Shown here in pieces: positions 33,315-42,465 of a DNA stretch of 45,103 nucleotides. The stretch is from Gammaproteobacteria bacterium (lineage in GTDB: Bacteria; Pseudomonadota; Gammaproteobacteria; GRL18), in the NCBI GenBank assembly GCA_016744395.1, contig JADGEK010000003.1, positions 1 through 45,103 of the forward strand, read 5' to 3'. A program made the position numbers and the translations under genes. Numbering within the stretch: position 1 is the stretch's first letter; every line of letters begins with the position of its first letter. The notes beneath the pieces are model-generated. The model was not told the origin of the DNA, did no database searches, and saw only the letters and a list, made by a program, of their open reading frames with translations.

Positions 33315-34736
33315 TTACTTATCAACATCATCTTCAGAATCTTGTACAGCTTCTTTCTTATCGGTAGCATCCGCTTGTAACTGTGTTTCCTTCAAAGCAT
33401 TTAACTCCGCCTCAATATCAATTGTTTCTATAGGTGAGTTGTTTTGAGCAGGTATCTCGTTAACATAAGTATCGTTAACAAGAGTATTCTTAAATGGATC
33501 GGGCTCTTCATTCTTCTTCTCAATCGCATCAATTTGTTGATAAGTTTCTTTCAAAGCACTCAATTCAGCATCAATATCAATACGTTTTGAAGGTAAACGT
33601 TCGTCATCTGATTTTTCACCCGATTCATCGTTATTTTTAAGCGCTGAACTGTTTGTTTGTTCTGAATCAATTGGCAGAGTTACTTTTAACTCTGATCGAT
33701 TAATATCAATAGTCTTCTCTTGGTTTAAAGACTCCTGACTCAAATCTTCCTGAAGAAGGTCAGCCTGTTCTTCACTGCCTTTAACCTGTTGGTTTTCATT
33801 GGCTATATCTTTATCAGACGTCTCTTTATCGCCCGTCTTTTCATCACCCGTCTTTTCATCACCAAAGTCCAGTTCAGCATCAATAACATCCAGATCACGA
33901 ATTTCCGATAAGGTCGGTAATTCATCCAATTTCTTCAGACCAAAATAATCCAGAAACGTCTTAGTGGTCGCATACATGGCAGGCTTTCCTGGTACATCTC
34001 TGTGGCCTATCACTCTCACCCACTCTCGTTCAACCAAAGTTCTCATTATCTGACTGCTCACACTGACACCACGAATCTCTTCGATTTCACCACGAGTCAC
34101 AGGCTGACGATAAGCCACTAAAGCGAGCGTTTCTAATAAAGCCCGGGAATATTTTTGTGGTCTTTCTTCCCATAAACGTGAAACCCAGGGCGCAACTGTT
34201 TGCGCTACCTGAAAACGAAAGCCACTACTGACCTCAATTAATTCAATCCCTCTGGACTGATAATCCTGCATTAACTGTTCAATCGCCTGGCGGATTGAGC
34301 TTTTATCAACATCTTCTTTTTCTGAAAAAAGAGTCAATATTTTATCAATAGAAATGGCTTTAGAAGCAGCCATAATGGCACCTTCAACCACATTCTTAAT
34401 ATTTTCAGGTGTTTGAATTTGAACAGTTTTTTGATTTGAACCCTCTATGACAGCATCTGACAGTTGTTTTAATGAGGCTAAAATATCAGGATCGTTAACA
34501 ATTAAACCGCTACTCTGAGAACCACCTTCAGTTTCCTGCGTCTCTTCAATCCCAGAGACATCACTCAAGCTTCTGGAATTTTCATCAGCTTCTGTTTTTT
34601 GAGAGTCTTCAACTTCTGTTTTTTGAGAGTCTTCAACTTCTGTTTTTTGAGAGCCTTCAGCTTCTATTTTTTGAGAGTCTTCAGCATCTGTATTATAAGA
34701 GCCTTCAGCATCTGTATGATTCGAGTCATCACTCAT
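33315..34736 (-). CDS. scpB: Segregation and condensation protein ScpB with repetitive extensions
   Basis: A 473-residue ScpB; typical lengths are about 180-300. The two winged-helix domains (about 112-280) are conserved: VEGAIMAASKAISIDKIL, RFQVAQTVAPWVSRL, RALLETLALVAYRQPVTRGEIEEIRGV and VIGHRDVPGKPAMYATT. The N-terminus (about 10-57) is an acidic tandem array of SQKTEVED units. The C-terminus (about 285-473) is acidic, with GDEKT repeats and a duplicated IDIDAELSALKET module at about 386 and 439. ScpB with ScpA bridges SMC in chromosome condensation. The extensions look disordered. It is 50 bp after scpA. Confidence 0.92.
   Translation of the reverse strand: MSDDSNHTDAEGSYNTDAEDSQKIEAEGSQKTEVEDSQKTEVEDSQKTEADENSRSLSDVSGIEETQETEGGSQSSGLIVNDPDILASLKQLSDAVIEGSNQKTVQIQTPENIKNVVEGAIMAASKAISIDKILTLFSEKEDVDKSSIRQAIEQLMQDYQSRGIELIEVSSGFRFQVAQTVAPWVSRLWEERPQKYSRALLETLALVAYRQPVTRGEIEEIRGVSVSSQIMRTLVEREWVRVIGHRDVPGKPAMYATTKTFLDYFGLKKLDELPTLSEIRDLDVIDAELDFGDEKTGDEKTGDKETSDKDIANENQQVKGSEEQADLLQEDLSQESLNQEKTIDINRSELKVTLPIDSEQTNSSALKNNDESGEKSDDERLPSKRIDIDAELSALKETYQQIDAIEKKNEEPDPFKNTLVNDTYVNEIPAQNNSPIETIDIEAELNALKETQLQADATDKKEAVQDSEDDVDK
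34585..34728. repeat. 24-bp tandem repeat in scpB (six units)
   Basis: Six consecutive 24-bp units (from 34585, 34609, 34633, 34657, 34681 and 34705) encode the eight-residue SQKTEVED-like repeat. The first three or four are almost identical; the last two, near the gene start, have diverged. Being a multiple of three, copy-number change would keep the frame. Confidence 0.85.
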
Positions 34737-34786
34737 CTTTCTTTCTCATTTCTAACTTAAGAGCAAAGCACTCTAAAAGGGAGTCA

Positions 34787-35764
34787 TTATGTATCAAATG
34801 AACTGCCATTATTAATGGCAATTTCTGCAGCCTCAGCCCCTTCATTTTCAAGGGCACTACCCGCCAAAGGCTTAACATGAATTGAACCATAAGTTTCAGT
34901 TTGCACAATTTCCAATAACCGTTGTTTACTCAACTCTAAGATAGCCAAAAAGGTAACAACCACACCGCCTCTGCCTTCTTCATAAGTAAATAAAGCGGTA
35001 AAACGAGTAAAGCCCTGACTACCTACTTGTTCCAGAACCATACTCATTCTCTCCCTCACCGATAAAGTCTCACGTTCAATATTATGGTGTGTAAACATGG
35101 CAGCTCGTGACATCACATCCTTAAGCGCCAACATGAGTTCTTTCATACTAATATCAGGCTGCTGCGCTGGTGTGGAATAGTCAATATCAGTGGTAACGGG
35201 AAAAACATCTCTTCCCATACGAGGCAATTGGTCAATATCCATGGCTGCTTTTTTGAAGCGCTCATACTCTTGCAACCTGCGAATTAACTCTGCTCTTGGA
35301 TCCACTTCATCATCTTCGAGGGCTTCTACTCGCGGCAACAACATTCTGGATTTAATTTCAGCCAACATTGCAGCCATCACTAAATATTCTGCCGCCAGCT
35401 CAAACTGAAAGTCCTGCATCAATTCAACATATTTAACATACTGTTCTGTAATTTCTGCAATCGGAATCTCTAAAATATCCAGATTTTGACGTTTAATCAA
35501 ATAGAGCAATAAATCCAGTGGGCCTTCAAAGGCTTCAAGAAAAACTTCTAAAGCTTCAGGCGGAATGTATAAATCTTTTGGTAACTCAGTAACAGGGGCA
35601 CCCTGTACGTAAGCAAAAGGCATTTCTTCCTGTTGAGGCACCTTGTCTTGCTGAGAACTAATATCAATCTCTTGAGCATTCTCTTGCGAGGCATCTGATA
35701 ACATCTCTTGTGGTACTTCTTGTATAGACTCTGCTTGTTTAGAGTCTGAGGGTGAATTACTCAC
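34787..35764 (-). CDS. scpA: Segregation and condensation protein ScpA
   Basis: A 325-residue kleisin that links the SMC heads and carries ScpB. The diagnostic core is FEGPLDLLLYLIKRQNLDILEIPIAEITEQYVKYVE, followed by AEYLVMAAMLAEIKSRMLLP. The C-terminal winged helix has VVTFLAILELSKQRLLEIVQTE. The first ~70 residues are Gln/Glu/Ser-rich and variable. It lies between trpS (51 bp upstream) and scpB. SMC itself is not in the window. Confidence 0.95.
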   Translation of the reverse strand: MSNSPSDSKQAESIQEVPQEMLSDASQENAQEIDISSQQDKVPQQEEMPFAYVQGAPVTELPKDLYIPPEALEVFLEAFEGPLDLLLYLIKRQNLDILEIPIAEITEQYVKYVELMQDFQFELAAEYLVMAAMLAEIKSRMLLPRVEALEDDEVDPRAELIRRLQEYERFKKAAMDIDQLPRMGRDVFPVTTDIDYSTPAQQPDISMKELMLALKDVMSRAAMFTHHNIERETLSVRERMSMVLEQVGSQGFTRFTALFTYEEGRGGVVVTFLAILELSKQRLLEIVQTETYGSIHVKPLAGSALENEGAEAAEIAINNGSSFDT

Positions 35765-35815
35765 ATGTATTCTCGATGCATCAATTTATAAGAACAGCCC
35801 AAAATATCATTACGT

Positions 35816-37030
35816 TTATCGGTATTGAATACCAATTGCTTGACGAACTTCATCTAAAGTATCACTGGCTAAATCAGCAGCAAATTCACGGCCTTCAGCA
35901 ACGATATTTCGAACTAATGGGCGATTTTCACTGAATTCTTTTGCCCTTTCCTGAATAGGTTGCAACTCGCTTTGCACTGCATCAATAATAGGTCGCTTAC
36001 ATTCCAAACACCCAATACCAGCAGTTCTACAACCTTCCTGTACCCATTCTTTCACATCATCTTCAGAATAAACTTCATGTAATTGCCAAACAGGACATTT
36101 CTCCGGATCACCAGGATCAGTCAAACGCACTCGATTTGTATCCGTTGGCATTTTACGTAATTTTTCATCAACTGTTTTCAAATCATCCCGTAATGAAATT
36201 GTATTACCATACGACTTGGACATTTTCTGACCATCAAGTCCAGGCATTTTAGAAGCGGCCGTTAATAAAGCCTGTGGTTCAGGTAGAATGATTTTACCTG
36301 AACCTTCAAGGTATCCAAATAAGCGTTCTCTATCCGCCATGGTGATATTTTGCTGACCTTCAAGTAAGGCCTTTGCAGTTTCCAAGGCTTCATGATCGCC
36401 CTGCTCCTGGAATCGATTACGCAGCTGTTTGTATAATTTTGCCTGTTTCTTACCCATTTTTTTTATGGAATTTTCAGATTTTGCTTCAAAGTCAGCTTCA
36501 CGACCATAGATATGATTAAAACGTCGCGCCACTTCACGAGTCAACTCAACATGGGCAACCTGATCTTCGCCCACAGGCACCAAACCTGCACGATAAATAA
36601 GAATATCGGCACTTTGCAGCAATGGATACCCCAGAAAACCATAAGTCGCCAAATCTTTTTCTTTGAGTTTGAGCTGTTGATCTTTAAAAGAAGGCACACG
36701 TTCAAGCCAACCCAGAGGGGTGACCATAGAAAGTAATAGATGCAGCTCCGCATGTTCAGGTACTTGAGACTGAATGAATATCTTGGCAGAGCCAGGGTTT
36801 ACACCTGCAGCCAGCCAATCAATGACCATTTCCCAGGTACTTTCTTCAATATTTTCTGTTTCGGCATAGTGGGTGGTGAGCGCGTGCCAATCCGCAGCAA
36901 AAAACAAACAGTCATATTCATGCTGTAGTTTAATCCAGTTTTTTAAAACGCCATGATAATGTCCAAGATGCAGTTGACCTGTCGGTCTCATGCCTGACAA
37001 AACTCGTTGCTGGTGAATCGGTACGACCAA
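35816..37030 (-). CDS. trpS: Tryptophanyl-tRNA synthetase
   Basis: A class I synthetase that charges tRNA-Trp. HIGH-type motif TGQLHLGHYHG and KMSKS motif (GQKMSKSYGN) are intact. At 404 residues it is longer than the ~334 of E. coli, with an insertion (about 165-235; KKQAKLYKQL to ADRERLFGYLEG) before the KMSKS loop, as in Pseudomonas-type enzymes. The coding start is a TTG (37028-37030), supported by GAGGGA seven bases upstream and by conserved N-terminal residues following it; the first ATG would cut into the HIGH region. It is followed by scpA and preceded by the M50 protease. Confidence 0.95.
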   Translation of the reverse strand: MVVPIHQQRVLSGMRPTGQLHLGHYHGVLKNWIKLQHEYDCLFFAADWHALTTHYAETENIEESTWEMVIDWLAAGVNPGSAKIFIQSQVPEHAELHLLLSMVTPLGWLERVPSFKDQQLKLKEKDLATYGFLGYPLLQSADILIYRAGLVPVGEDQVAHVELTREVARRFNHIYGREADFEAKSENSIKKMGKKQAKLYKQLRNRFQEQGDHEALETAKALLEGQQNITMADRERLFGYLEGSGKIILPEPQALLTAASKMPGLDGQKMSKSYGNTISLRDDLKTVDEKLRKMPTDTNRVRLTDPGDPEKCPVWQLHEVYSEDDVKEWVQEGCRTAGIGCLECKRPIIDAVQSELQPIQERAKEFSENRPLVRNIVAEGREFAADLASDTLDEVRQAIGIQYR

Positions 37031-37089
37031 AATTAATTCCCTCTATGCAGAACTTTTAGAATAAGGTGAAAAACAATACTGACATACAA

Positions 37090-37779
37090 CTACTGTATGC
37101 CACTTAATAAACGATAAAAAACGTCAATATCCAAGCCTGAAACGCTTGATAAAACAATCAGAAACACACTGATAACAGGAAAGATCATATAAGATAAGAT
37201 TCCAGATAGCATTAATCCAATAATGATAAATAGACCATAGGGTTCAATTTTGCTGTATTGTGCTGACGCCTGATCGGATAGAAGCCCAGCCAAAATGCGT
37301 CCACCATCCAGAGGCGGTATTGGCAATAAATTCAAAACTCCTAAAATAACATTTATGGTAATTCCTGCAACAGGCATATACAAAAAAAACAAACTCAGTG
37401 ACGAGCGACTGTCATGGAATAGAACACTCATAAACAAAAATATCGCCCATAAAAAAGCCATGATAAAATTACTGACAGGGCCAGCCAATGCCACCCATAT
37501 CATATCTTTCTTAGGATTGTCCAGGTTTCTTGCATTCACAGGCACTGGTTTAGCCCAGCCAAAAGCAAACCCTGTAAAAATAACCATCACAGCAGGCACT
37601 AAAACAGTCCCAATAGGATCAATATGTTTAAAAGGGTTAAATGTGAGTCGCCCAAGCATGCGAGCCGTTGAATCTCCTTTTCTATCGGCCATCCAGGCAT
37701 GAGCGGCTTCATGTAATGACACAGCCAATAAAACGGGCAGGATCCAAATAGCAATTTTTTGTATTGTTGTTACGTCCAT
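37090..37779 (-). CDS. Site-2 protease family protein (M50)
   Basis: A 229-residue integral membrane metalloprotease homologue of the short M50B type. The zinc motif HEAAH is in the first helix region (SLHEAAHAWMADRKGD). The third ligand lies in PPLDGGRIL. About five or six membrane segments are predicted, including GPVSNFIMAFLWAIFLFMSVLF and ITINVILGVLNLLPI. It lacks a PDZ domain, so it is not RseP. The group is common beside trpS/scpA in gammaproteobacteria, but its substrate is unknown. Confidence 0.92.
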   Translation of the reverse strand: MDVTTIQKIAIWILPVLLAVSLHEAAHAWMADRKGDSTARMLGRLTFNPFKHIDPIGTVLVPAVMVIFTGFAFGWAKPVPVNARNLDNPKKDMIWVALAGPVSNFIMAFLWAIFLFMSVLFHDSRSSLSLFFLYMPVAGITINVILGVLNLLPIPPLDGGRILAGLLSDQASAQYSKIEPYGLFIIIGLMLSGILSYMIFPVISVFLIVLSSVSGLDIDVFYRLLSGIQ

Positions 37780-37833
37780 CGAAAAAATTATATCATATTT
37801 AATAGCAGAACTATTTTGTTATAAAATACTCTA

Positions 37834-37859
37834 TAGAGACAGGGCATTCCTTGTCTCTA
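37834..37859 (-). terminator. Hairpin terminator after the YciO-type gene
   Basis: TAGAGACAGGG and CCTTGTCTCTA pair as an 11-bp stem (one G-U) with a CATT loop. It starts 3 bp after the YciO-type stop codon and is followed on the minus strand by TAGAGTATTTTAT. It would separate that gene from the M50 gene downstream. Confidence 0.65.
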
Positions 37860-37862
37860 CGT

Positions 37863-38483
37863 CTATTCAAAAGATGAGGCATCACCCAATCCCTTACGCA
37901 CGACGATAGGCACATCTTCTTCAAAATCAATCACTGTCGTTGCTTCAAAACCACAAAAGCCACCATCAATAATGAGATCCAATTGATGTTCCAGAATCTG
38001 TCGAATTTCATAAGGGTCTGTCATGGGCACATCTTCATTGGGCAGTATCAGGGTTGAGCTGAGCAGTGGCTCACCTAATTCCTCTAAAAGCGCCTGTGCA
38101 ATAACATTTTCAGGGATCCGAATACCAATGGTTTTCCGCTTAGGATGCATTAATCGTTTGGGCAACTCACGAGTCGCTTTAAGGATAAAAGTATAAGCAC
38201 CAGGTGTATGTGCCTTTAATAAACGATAATGAGAATTATCCGTTTGAGCATAAGTGCTAATTTCAGATAGGTCGCGGCAAACCAATGTGAAGTTATGGGC
38301 TTTATCCAGTTGCCTGATTAAACGAATTTTGTCCATGGACTGCTTATCACCAATACGACAACCAATCGCATAGCCTGAATCGGTCGGATAAACGATAACA
38401 CCACCTTTGCGAACGATATCAGCAGCTTGGCGAACTAACCTTACTTGGGGATTTTCATCATGTATTTGAAAGAACTGACTCAT
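37863..38483 (-). CDS. YciO/YrdC/Sua5-family protein
   Basis: A 206-residue member of the family that includes threonylcarbamoyl-AMP synthases. Visible are IVYPTDSGYAIGCRIG (substrate-binding strand), LVCRDLSEIS, PGAYTFILKATRELP and IGIRIPENVIAQALLEELGEPLLSST. The sequence and neighbourhood (PHP gene, M50, trpS) match the YciO branch instead of the TsaC/YrdC branch, which in E. coli makes the t6A precursor; whether YciO does so in vivo is uncertain. It lies 66 bp after the PHP gene. Confidence 0.88.
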   Translation of the reverse strand: MSQFFQIHDENPQVRLVRQAADIVRKGGVIVYPTDSGYAIGCRIGDKQSMDKIRLIRQLDKAHNFTLVCRDLSEISTYAQTDNSHYRLLKAHTPGAYTFILKATRELPKRLMHPKRKTIGIRIPENVIAQALLEELGEPLLSSTLILPNEDVPMTDPYEIRQILEHQLDLIIDGGFCGFEATTVIDFEEDVPIVVRKGLGDASSFE

Positions 38484-38549
38484 TTATTTCATTCCATCTC
38501 TTGTCTAAACGTATAAAGCAACCATAATTTGTGACATCCTTCAAAAAAA

Positions 38550-39377
38550 CTAAAGAAATAGATCCCACACTGGTTTACATTTGGGTGGTAATGCTGCCAG
38601 TCGTCCTAATTTGATCCAGGGAAACGCAGGATCATGAAAATCAGAACCCGAAGAAGCATACAAATCAAAGTCATCGGCGTGACAGGCCATGGTTTTCATT
38701 TCATTCACATCATGACTGCCAGAAACGACTTCCATTGCCTGACCACCCGCACTGATAAAATCCTTAATTAATTTACGCAACTTGGTTCGTGTCAATTTAT
38801 AACGCGCTGGATGGGCAATGACAGCCACACCACCAGCTCCCGTTATCCAACCCACGGCCTCTTCCAACGTTGCCCAATCACCTGTCACATGACCTGGTTT
38901 GTTATTGACTAAATAGTGCTTAAAGACACTACGCACATTCTTTGCATAACCTGCATCCACTAAAAAATTGGCAAAATGCATTCTGCCTAACATTTTACCG
39001 CCTGAAAACTGTTTGGCTCCTTCATAAGCGCCGTCAATGCCTGATTTTTCTAATTTATCAGCCATTTCCCGAGCTCGTCTTTCTCGAAAGTTCTGTAGGC
39101 TCTGAATCCCCGCCCGCAAGGGGGCATAATCAGGATTAAAATTTAAGCCGACAATGTGTACCGTTCTTTTGTTCCAGGTCACTGACAATTCAATGCCATT
39201 GATAAAACGAATACCCGCATCATGCGCACTTTGGCGTGCTTCATCCAACCCGTCAGTACCATCATGATCAGTTAAAGCCAATACCTCAACTCCTGCTTCA
39301 GCAGCACGAGCCACCAAGTCTGATGGAGATAAGCGACCATCTGAAGCAGTTGAATGAGTATGAAGATCGATTTGCAT
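38550..39377 (-). CDS. PHP-domain phosphoesterase (YciV/RNase AM-like)
   Basis: About 275 residues from the ATG at 39377, which begins MQIDLHTHSTASDG as in relatives; an ATG at 39413 adds 12 unlikely residues. PHP motifs are intact: HTHSTASDG, LTDHDGTDGL, GIELSVTW, HIVGLNF, VIAHPARY and SGSDFHDP. The metal-dependent enzyme corresponds to the E. coli 3',5'-nucleotide bisphosphate phosphatase / 5'-3' exonuclease YciV (RNase AM) that matures rRNA 5' ends. It would be the first gene of the yciV-yciO run. A divergent gap upstream separates it from yciB. Confidence 0.9.
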   Translation of the reverse strand: MQIDLHTHSTASDGRLSPSDLVARAAEAGVEVLALTDHDGTDGLDEARQSAHDAGIRFINGIELSVTWNKRTVHIVGLNFNPDYAPLRAGIQSLQNFRERRAREMADKLEKSGIDGAYEGAKQFSGGKMLGRMHFANFLVDAGYAKNVRSVFKHYLVNNKPGHVTGDWATLEEAVGWITGAGGVAVIAHPARYKLTRTKLRKLIKDFISAGGQAMEVVSGSHDVNEMKTMACHADDFDLYASSGSDFHDPAFPWIKLGRLAALPPKCKPVWDLFL

Positions 39378-39532
39378 AGATTGAGTATCAGCCTTATTAA
39401 TGAACAAGTTCACAAAACCACTAATTTTAACCTATTTTTACCTGTAATATTATCTTTTCATTGAATTTTTTCTAAATCAGTGAGTCCAAATCATTCACTC
39501 TTGTTAAATAGTTGTCCTATTAGAATTAAAAT

Positions 39533-39547
39533 GTCAGAATATCTGAC
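39533..39547. promoter_or_regulatory. Palindrome in the yciV-yciB divergent gap
   Basis: GTCAGA-ATA-TCTGAC is an exact inverted repeat with a 3-base centre, placed between two divergent genes. It could be an operator, but no regulator is known for it. Confidence 0.3.
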
Positions 39548-39631
39548 GTTAATTTTTAACCAGAATGAGCTAAATGGCTTTTCAAAAAGCCGATGGCATA
39601 TACTTCACAAGGAATTTACTCACTTACGACT

Positions 39632-40264
39632 ATGTTAAAATTTATTTACGATTTTTTGCCAATCATCATTTTTTTCGGTACTTACAAACTGACTGATAAT
39701 GACATCTATGCAGCAACCACAGCGGCCATTATTGCCACGTTAATCCACTCAGCCATCCAATGGTTTATGCATAAAAAGTTAGAAAACCAGCATATTATCA
39801 ACCTGGTTGTCATCCTCTTCTTTGGAGGACTCACTTTAGCCTTTCAAGATGACACTTTTATTAAATGGAAAGTCACGGTCATTAACTGGATATTTGGACT
39901 GGTTTTATTAGGCAGTCAATTTTTCGGTAAAAAGAATATTATTCAGAGACAGTTGGATGAAGCCATTCAATTGCCTCTCCCCATTTGGTTCCGACTCAAT
40001 ATGATGTGGGTTTCCTTTTTTCTGTTTTGTGGCTTACTCAATCTATATGTCGCTTTCTTTTATGGCGCAGGTCTCAGTGAAGATGCTCGTCAGGCAATAT
40101 GGGTTGATTTTAAAATGTATGGAATGCTAGGTTTAACATTTGCTTTCATGATTTTTCAGATATTTTATCTGCAACGCCACATCATCGATGAAGAAACCAT
40201 TCCCGAAACCATCAGCGAAGCTATCACAGAAACACCCGATGAACAGAACAAGGAAAATACTTAA
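39632..40264 (+). CDS. yciB: Inner-membrane septation protein YciB
   Basis: About 210 residues from the ATG at 39632, which starts [19 protein letters not shown] as in the family; an upstream ATG (39593) adds 13 poorly matching residues. Five hydrophobic helices follow, with the conserved LGSQFFGKK and [28 protein letters not shown]. YciB (also called IspZ) is linked to intracellular septation and envelope synthesis. The C-terminal ~25 residues are acidic. The stop overlaps the next start (TAATG), indicating translational coupling with yciI. Confidence 0.93.
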   Translation: MLKFIYDFLPIIIFFGTYKLTDNDIYAATTAAIIATLIHSAIQWFMHKKLENQHIINLVVILFFGGLTLAFQDDTFIKWKVTVINWIFGLVLLGSQFFGKKNIIQRQLDEAIQLPLPIWFRLNMMWVSFFLFCGLLNLYVAFFYGAGLSEDARQAIWVDFKMYGMLGLTFAFMIFQIFYLQRHIIDEETIPETISEAITETPDEQNKENT

Positions 40265-40563
40265 TGCTTTATGCCTTTATTGCCAGCGATATTGAAAACA
40301 CCTTAAGCAAGCGCCTGGAAGCACGCCCTGCACACCTGGCTCGATTAGAAGCACTTAAAGATGAAGGTCGTTTAATTCTTGCTGGCCCTCATCCTGCCAT
40401 TGATAGTAACGATCCTGGCGAAGCAGGATTTACAGGATCATTAGTGGTTGCCGAATTTGACACACTTCAAGATGCACAGAATTGGGCAGACAATGACCCC
40501 TACGTTGAAGCAGGTGTCTATGACACCATTCAGGTCAAACCGTTTAAGAAAGTACTCCCTTAA
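40264..40563 (+). CDS. yciI: YciI family protein
   Basis: A 99-residue small dimeric-barrel (ferredoxin-like) protein. Conserved parts are [33 protein letters not shown], and [23 protein letters not shown], with the usual His-Asp pair. A catalytic role has been proposed for relatives, but the substrate is unknown. It overlaps the yciB stop by one base and is followed 67 bp later by the parvulin gene, which may be in the same transcript. Confidence 0.93.
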   Translation: MLYAFIASDIENTLSKRLEARPAHLARLEALKDEGRLILAGPHPAIDSNDPGEAGFTGSLVVAEFDTLQDAQNWADNDPYVEAGVYDTIQVKPFKKVLP

Positions 40564-40630
40564 CTTAGGGAATACATCAGTTCTATCGATAAACAATCTA
40601 TTGATACCATCCATTTAAGGAAATGCACAG

Positions 40631-41464
40631 ATGAAACTAAGCGTTCTAAAATCAACCACCCGGAAACACTTCTACACAATCGCTTTTTCTGGATTACTTA
40701 TTAGCAGTTCGACTCTTATGGCAGGAGATGAACTCGTAGACGATAAAGTTCTGGCCACTGTTAATGGTCAAAATGTGACAGAAAGTCAGCTAGAAATAGC
40801 TGCCGCTCAAAGCAAGGTTAACTTTAAAGAAATTACCCCAGTTCAAAAAAAATTACTCACTGAAGCCTTAATTAATCGTCAATTAGTTTTAGACGAAGCG
40901 ATAAAAGCAAATTACGATAAAACACCTGATATTGCCGCACGTATTAAAGCCTTAACAGAGAGCTATATTGCTGCCAACTACCTTGCTACAATCGCTAAAG
41001 AATTTAATATTGATGATTCGGCAATGAAGGCCTATTACGATACAAGTGTGGTGGGCAATTCACCTAAAGAATATAAAGCTCGACACATTCTGGTTAAAAC
41101 AGAAGAAGAAGCAAAAGCTTTAATTAAAAAAATTGAAGGTGGTGCGGATTTTTCTAAACTCGCCAAAGAACAATCAACCGATGTTGGTTCGGGTTCTCGC
41201 GGTGGTGACTTAGGTTGGTTCTCAGAACAAGATATGGTTGCCCCATTTTCTAAAATGGTTGCCACGCTGAAAAAAGGTGAACTGAGTAAAACAGCGGTTA
41301 ACTCTCAATTTGGTTGGCATGTTATTATTCTTGATGATACACGAGCAACCGCACCACCTGAATTTGATGCGGTCAAACAGAACATCGAAAAAGTATTAAT
41401 CAAAGAAAAATTGAATCAATACCTTGATGATTTGAATGCTCAAGCAACTATTCTATTGAAATAG
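40631..41464 (+). CDS. Exported parvulin-type peptidyl-prolyl isomerase
   Basis: A 277-residue periplasmic foldase. A basic N-terminus and hydrophobic core (FYTIAFSGLLISSSTLMAG) form the signal peptide. A SurA-N-like helical region (about 35-145) precedes the parvulin domain (about 150-250) with ARHILVKTEEEA, DFSKLAKEQSTD, GGDLGWFSEQDMVAPF and FGWHVIILDD. It should help fold exported or outer-membrane proteins. The C-terminal helix follows the catalytic domain as in PrsA-like foldases. AAGGAA lies upstream of the ATG. It is last of the yciB-yciI-parvulin run, a common gammaproteobacterial arrangement. Confidence 0.93.
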   Translation: MKLSVLKSTTRKHFYTIAFSGLLISSSTLMAGDELVDDKVLATVNGQNVTESQLEIAAAQSKVNFKEITPVQKKLLTEALINRQLVLDEAIKANYDKTPDIAARIKALTESYIAANYLATIAKEFNIDDSAMKAYYDTSVVGNSPKEYKARHILVKTEEEAKALIKKIEGGADFSKLAKEQSTDVGSGSRGGDLGWFSEQDMVAPFSKMVATLKKGELSKTAVNSQFGWHVIILDDTRATAPPEFDAVKQNIEKVLIKEKLNQYLDDLNAQATILLK

Positions 41465-41493
41465 TTGTTAAAAACAATTATTTGGAACACGCG

Positions 41494-41513
41494 TTCACTG
41501 GCTTGTCCAGTGC
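41494..41513. terminator. Short hairpin between convergent genes
   Basis: CACTGG (41496-41501) and CCAGTG (41507-41512) form a 6-bp stem with a CTTGT loop between the stop codons of the parvulin and RluA-type genes. No T-run follows directly on either strand, so terminator function is uncertain. Confidence 0.4.
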
Positions 41514-41545
41514 AATGCTTTGTTGTGATAATTCTGATTGTGACA

Positions 41546-42211
41546 CTAAAACGGACAAGGGCAAATTCCTTTTATTCTCTCTCCGCTAATGGGATGGTCA
41601 AATTCAAGTTGACTGGCATGCAACATTAACCGTGGCGACAGGTGAAAAGCCTCATCATTGGCATATAAATCACAACCTAGAATAGAGTGACCAATTTCAC
41701 GACTGTGTATGCGTAGTTGATGGGTGCGCCCAGTCAGCGGTTTAAACAGCACTCTTGTTGCCAATGGCTTATCCAGGCGTTCAATCACTTGATAATAACT
41801 CACTGCTTCCTTGCCGCTGAGATAACAGATTTTTTGCAAAGGAAACTCACCTTTCGCTATGGGAAACTCAATAATACCTTCATCATTTTCAAGATGTCCC
41901 TGAAGCAAAGCGGTATAATATTTTACCACTGAGCGGGTTTGAAATTGCTTAGTTAAATGGGCATTTACTGATTTATTCAACGCCACTAGCATAATACCTG
42001 AAGTACCAAAATCCAGGCGATGCACCATCGTTGCCAAGGGATAATCTTTAACCAAACGAAAATGAACCGAGTCTTTGTTTAAAGGATGTTTACCCGAAAG
42101 AGTTAATAAAATGCCTGGCTTATTAATCAACAATAGATGCTCATCTTGATAAATAATTTTAATTTCACCATCACAAAGAGGAACAATAAACGGATCTGCT
42201 TGCGGTTGCAT
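41546..42211 (-). CDS. RluA-family pseudouridine synthase
   Basis: A 221-residue enzyme of the RluA family without an S4 domain. The catalytic motif H64-R-L-D67 lies in MVHRLDFGTSGIMLVAL; PLTGRTHQLRIHSREIGHSILGCDLYA is the second conserved block. Length and layout resemble E. coli RluA (219 residues), which acts on 23S rRNA U746 and tRNA U32, but the closest specificity cannot be told by eye. It is convergent with the parvulin gene and 20 bp downstream of the 56-residue gene. Confidence 0.9.
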   Translation of the reverse strand: MQPQADPFIVPLCDGEIKIIYQDEHLLLINKPGILLTLSGKHPLNKDSVHFRLVKDYPLATMVHRLDFGTSGIMLVALNKSVNAHLTKQFQTRSVVKYYTALLQGHLENDEGIIEFPIAKGEFPLQKICYLSGKEAVSYYQVIERLDKPLATRVLFKPLTGRTHQLRIHSREIGHSILGCDLYANDEAFHLSPRLMLHASQLEFDHPISGERIKGICPCPF

Positions 42212-42231
42212 TTAACCTTTTGCCCTGAAGA

Positions 42232-42402
42232 TCAATCTATTTTCTCGATTGAAATCTCCAGTGTTTTACTGTCACCTGCAAACCACTTTTGCACATACAA
42301 AGTACCGACAATAGGCGCTTTTCCAGCTTCTGGCTGCTCTTTATAACGGACACTGTTTTTAGTTTCTTTTTCGTAGCTAAATTTAACTAATACCTTTGAC
42401 AT
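42232..42402 (-). CDS. Small conserved-looking protein of 56 residues
   Basis: From the ATG at 42402 the protein reads MSKVLVKFSYEKETKN and later APIVGTLYVQKWFAGD. It is charged and likely a small beta-rich cytosolic protein. A longer reading from 42468 adds 22 hydrophobic residues that run through an inverted repeat and is less likely. I recall similar short hypothetical proteins in gammaproteobacteria but no function. It lies 20 bp before the RluA-type gene and may be co-transcribed with it. Confidence 0.6.
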   Translation of the reverse strand: MSKVLVKFSYEKETKNSVRYKEQPEAGKAPIVGTLYVQKWFAGDSKTLEISIEKID

Positions 42403-42465
42403 AGAGTCAGTTCTCTTTTCGTTGATGGCGTATAAAAGCGCTGTATAAATAAGGGGTACACCACT

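Noticed and set aside
33841..33860. GDEKT repeat in scpB as a possible assembly artefact
   Set aside because: Only two exact 15-bp-type units followed by diverged ones; the frame continues normally, so natural slippage is simpler.
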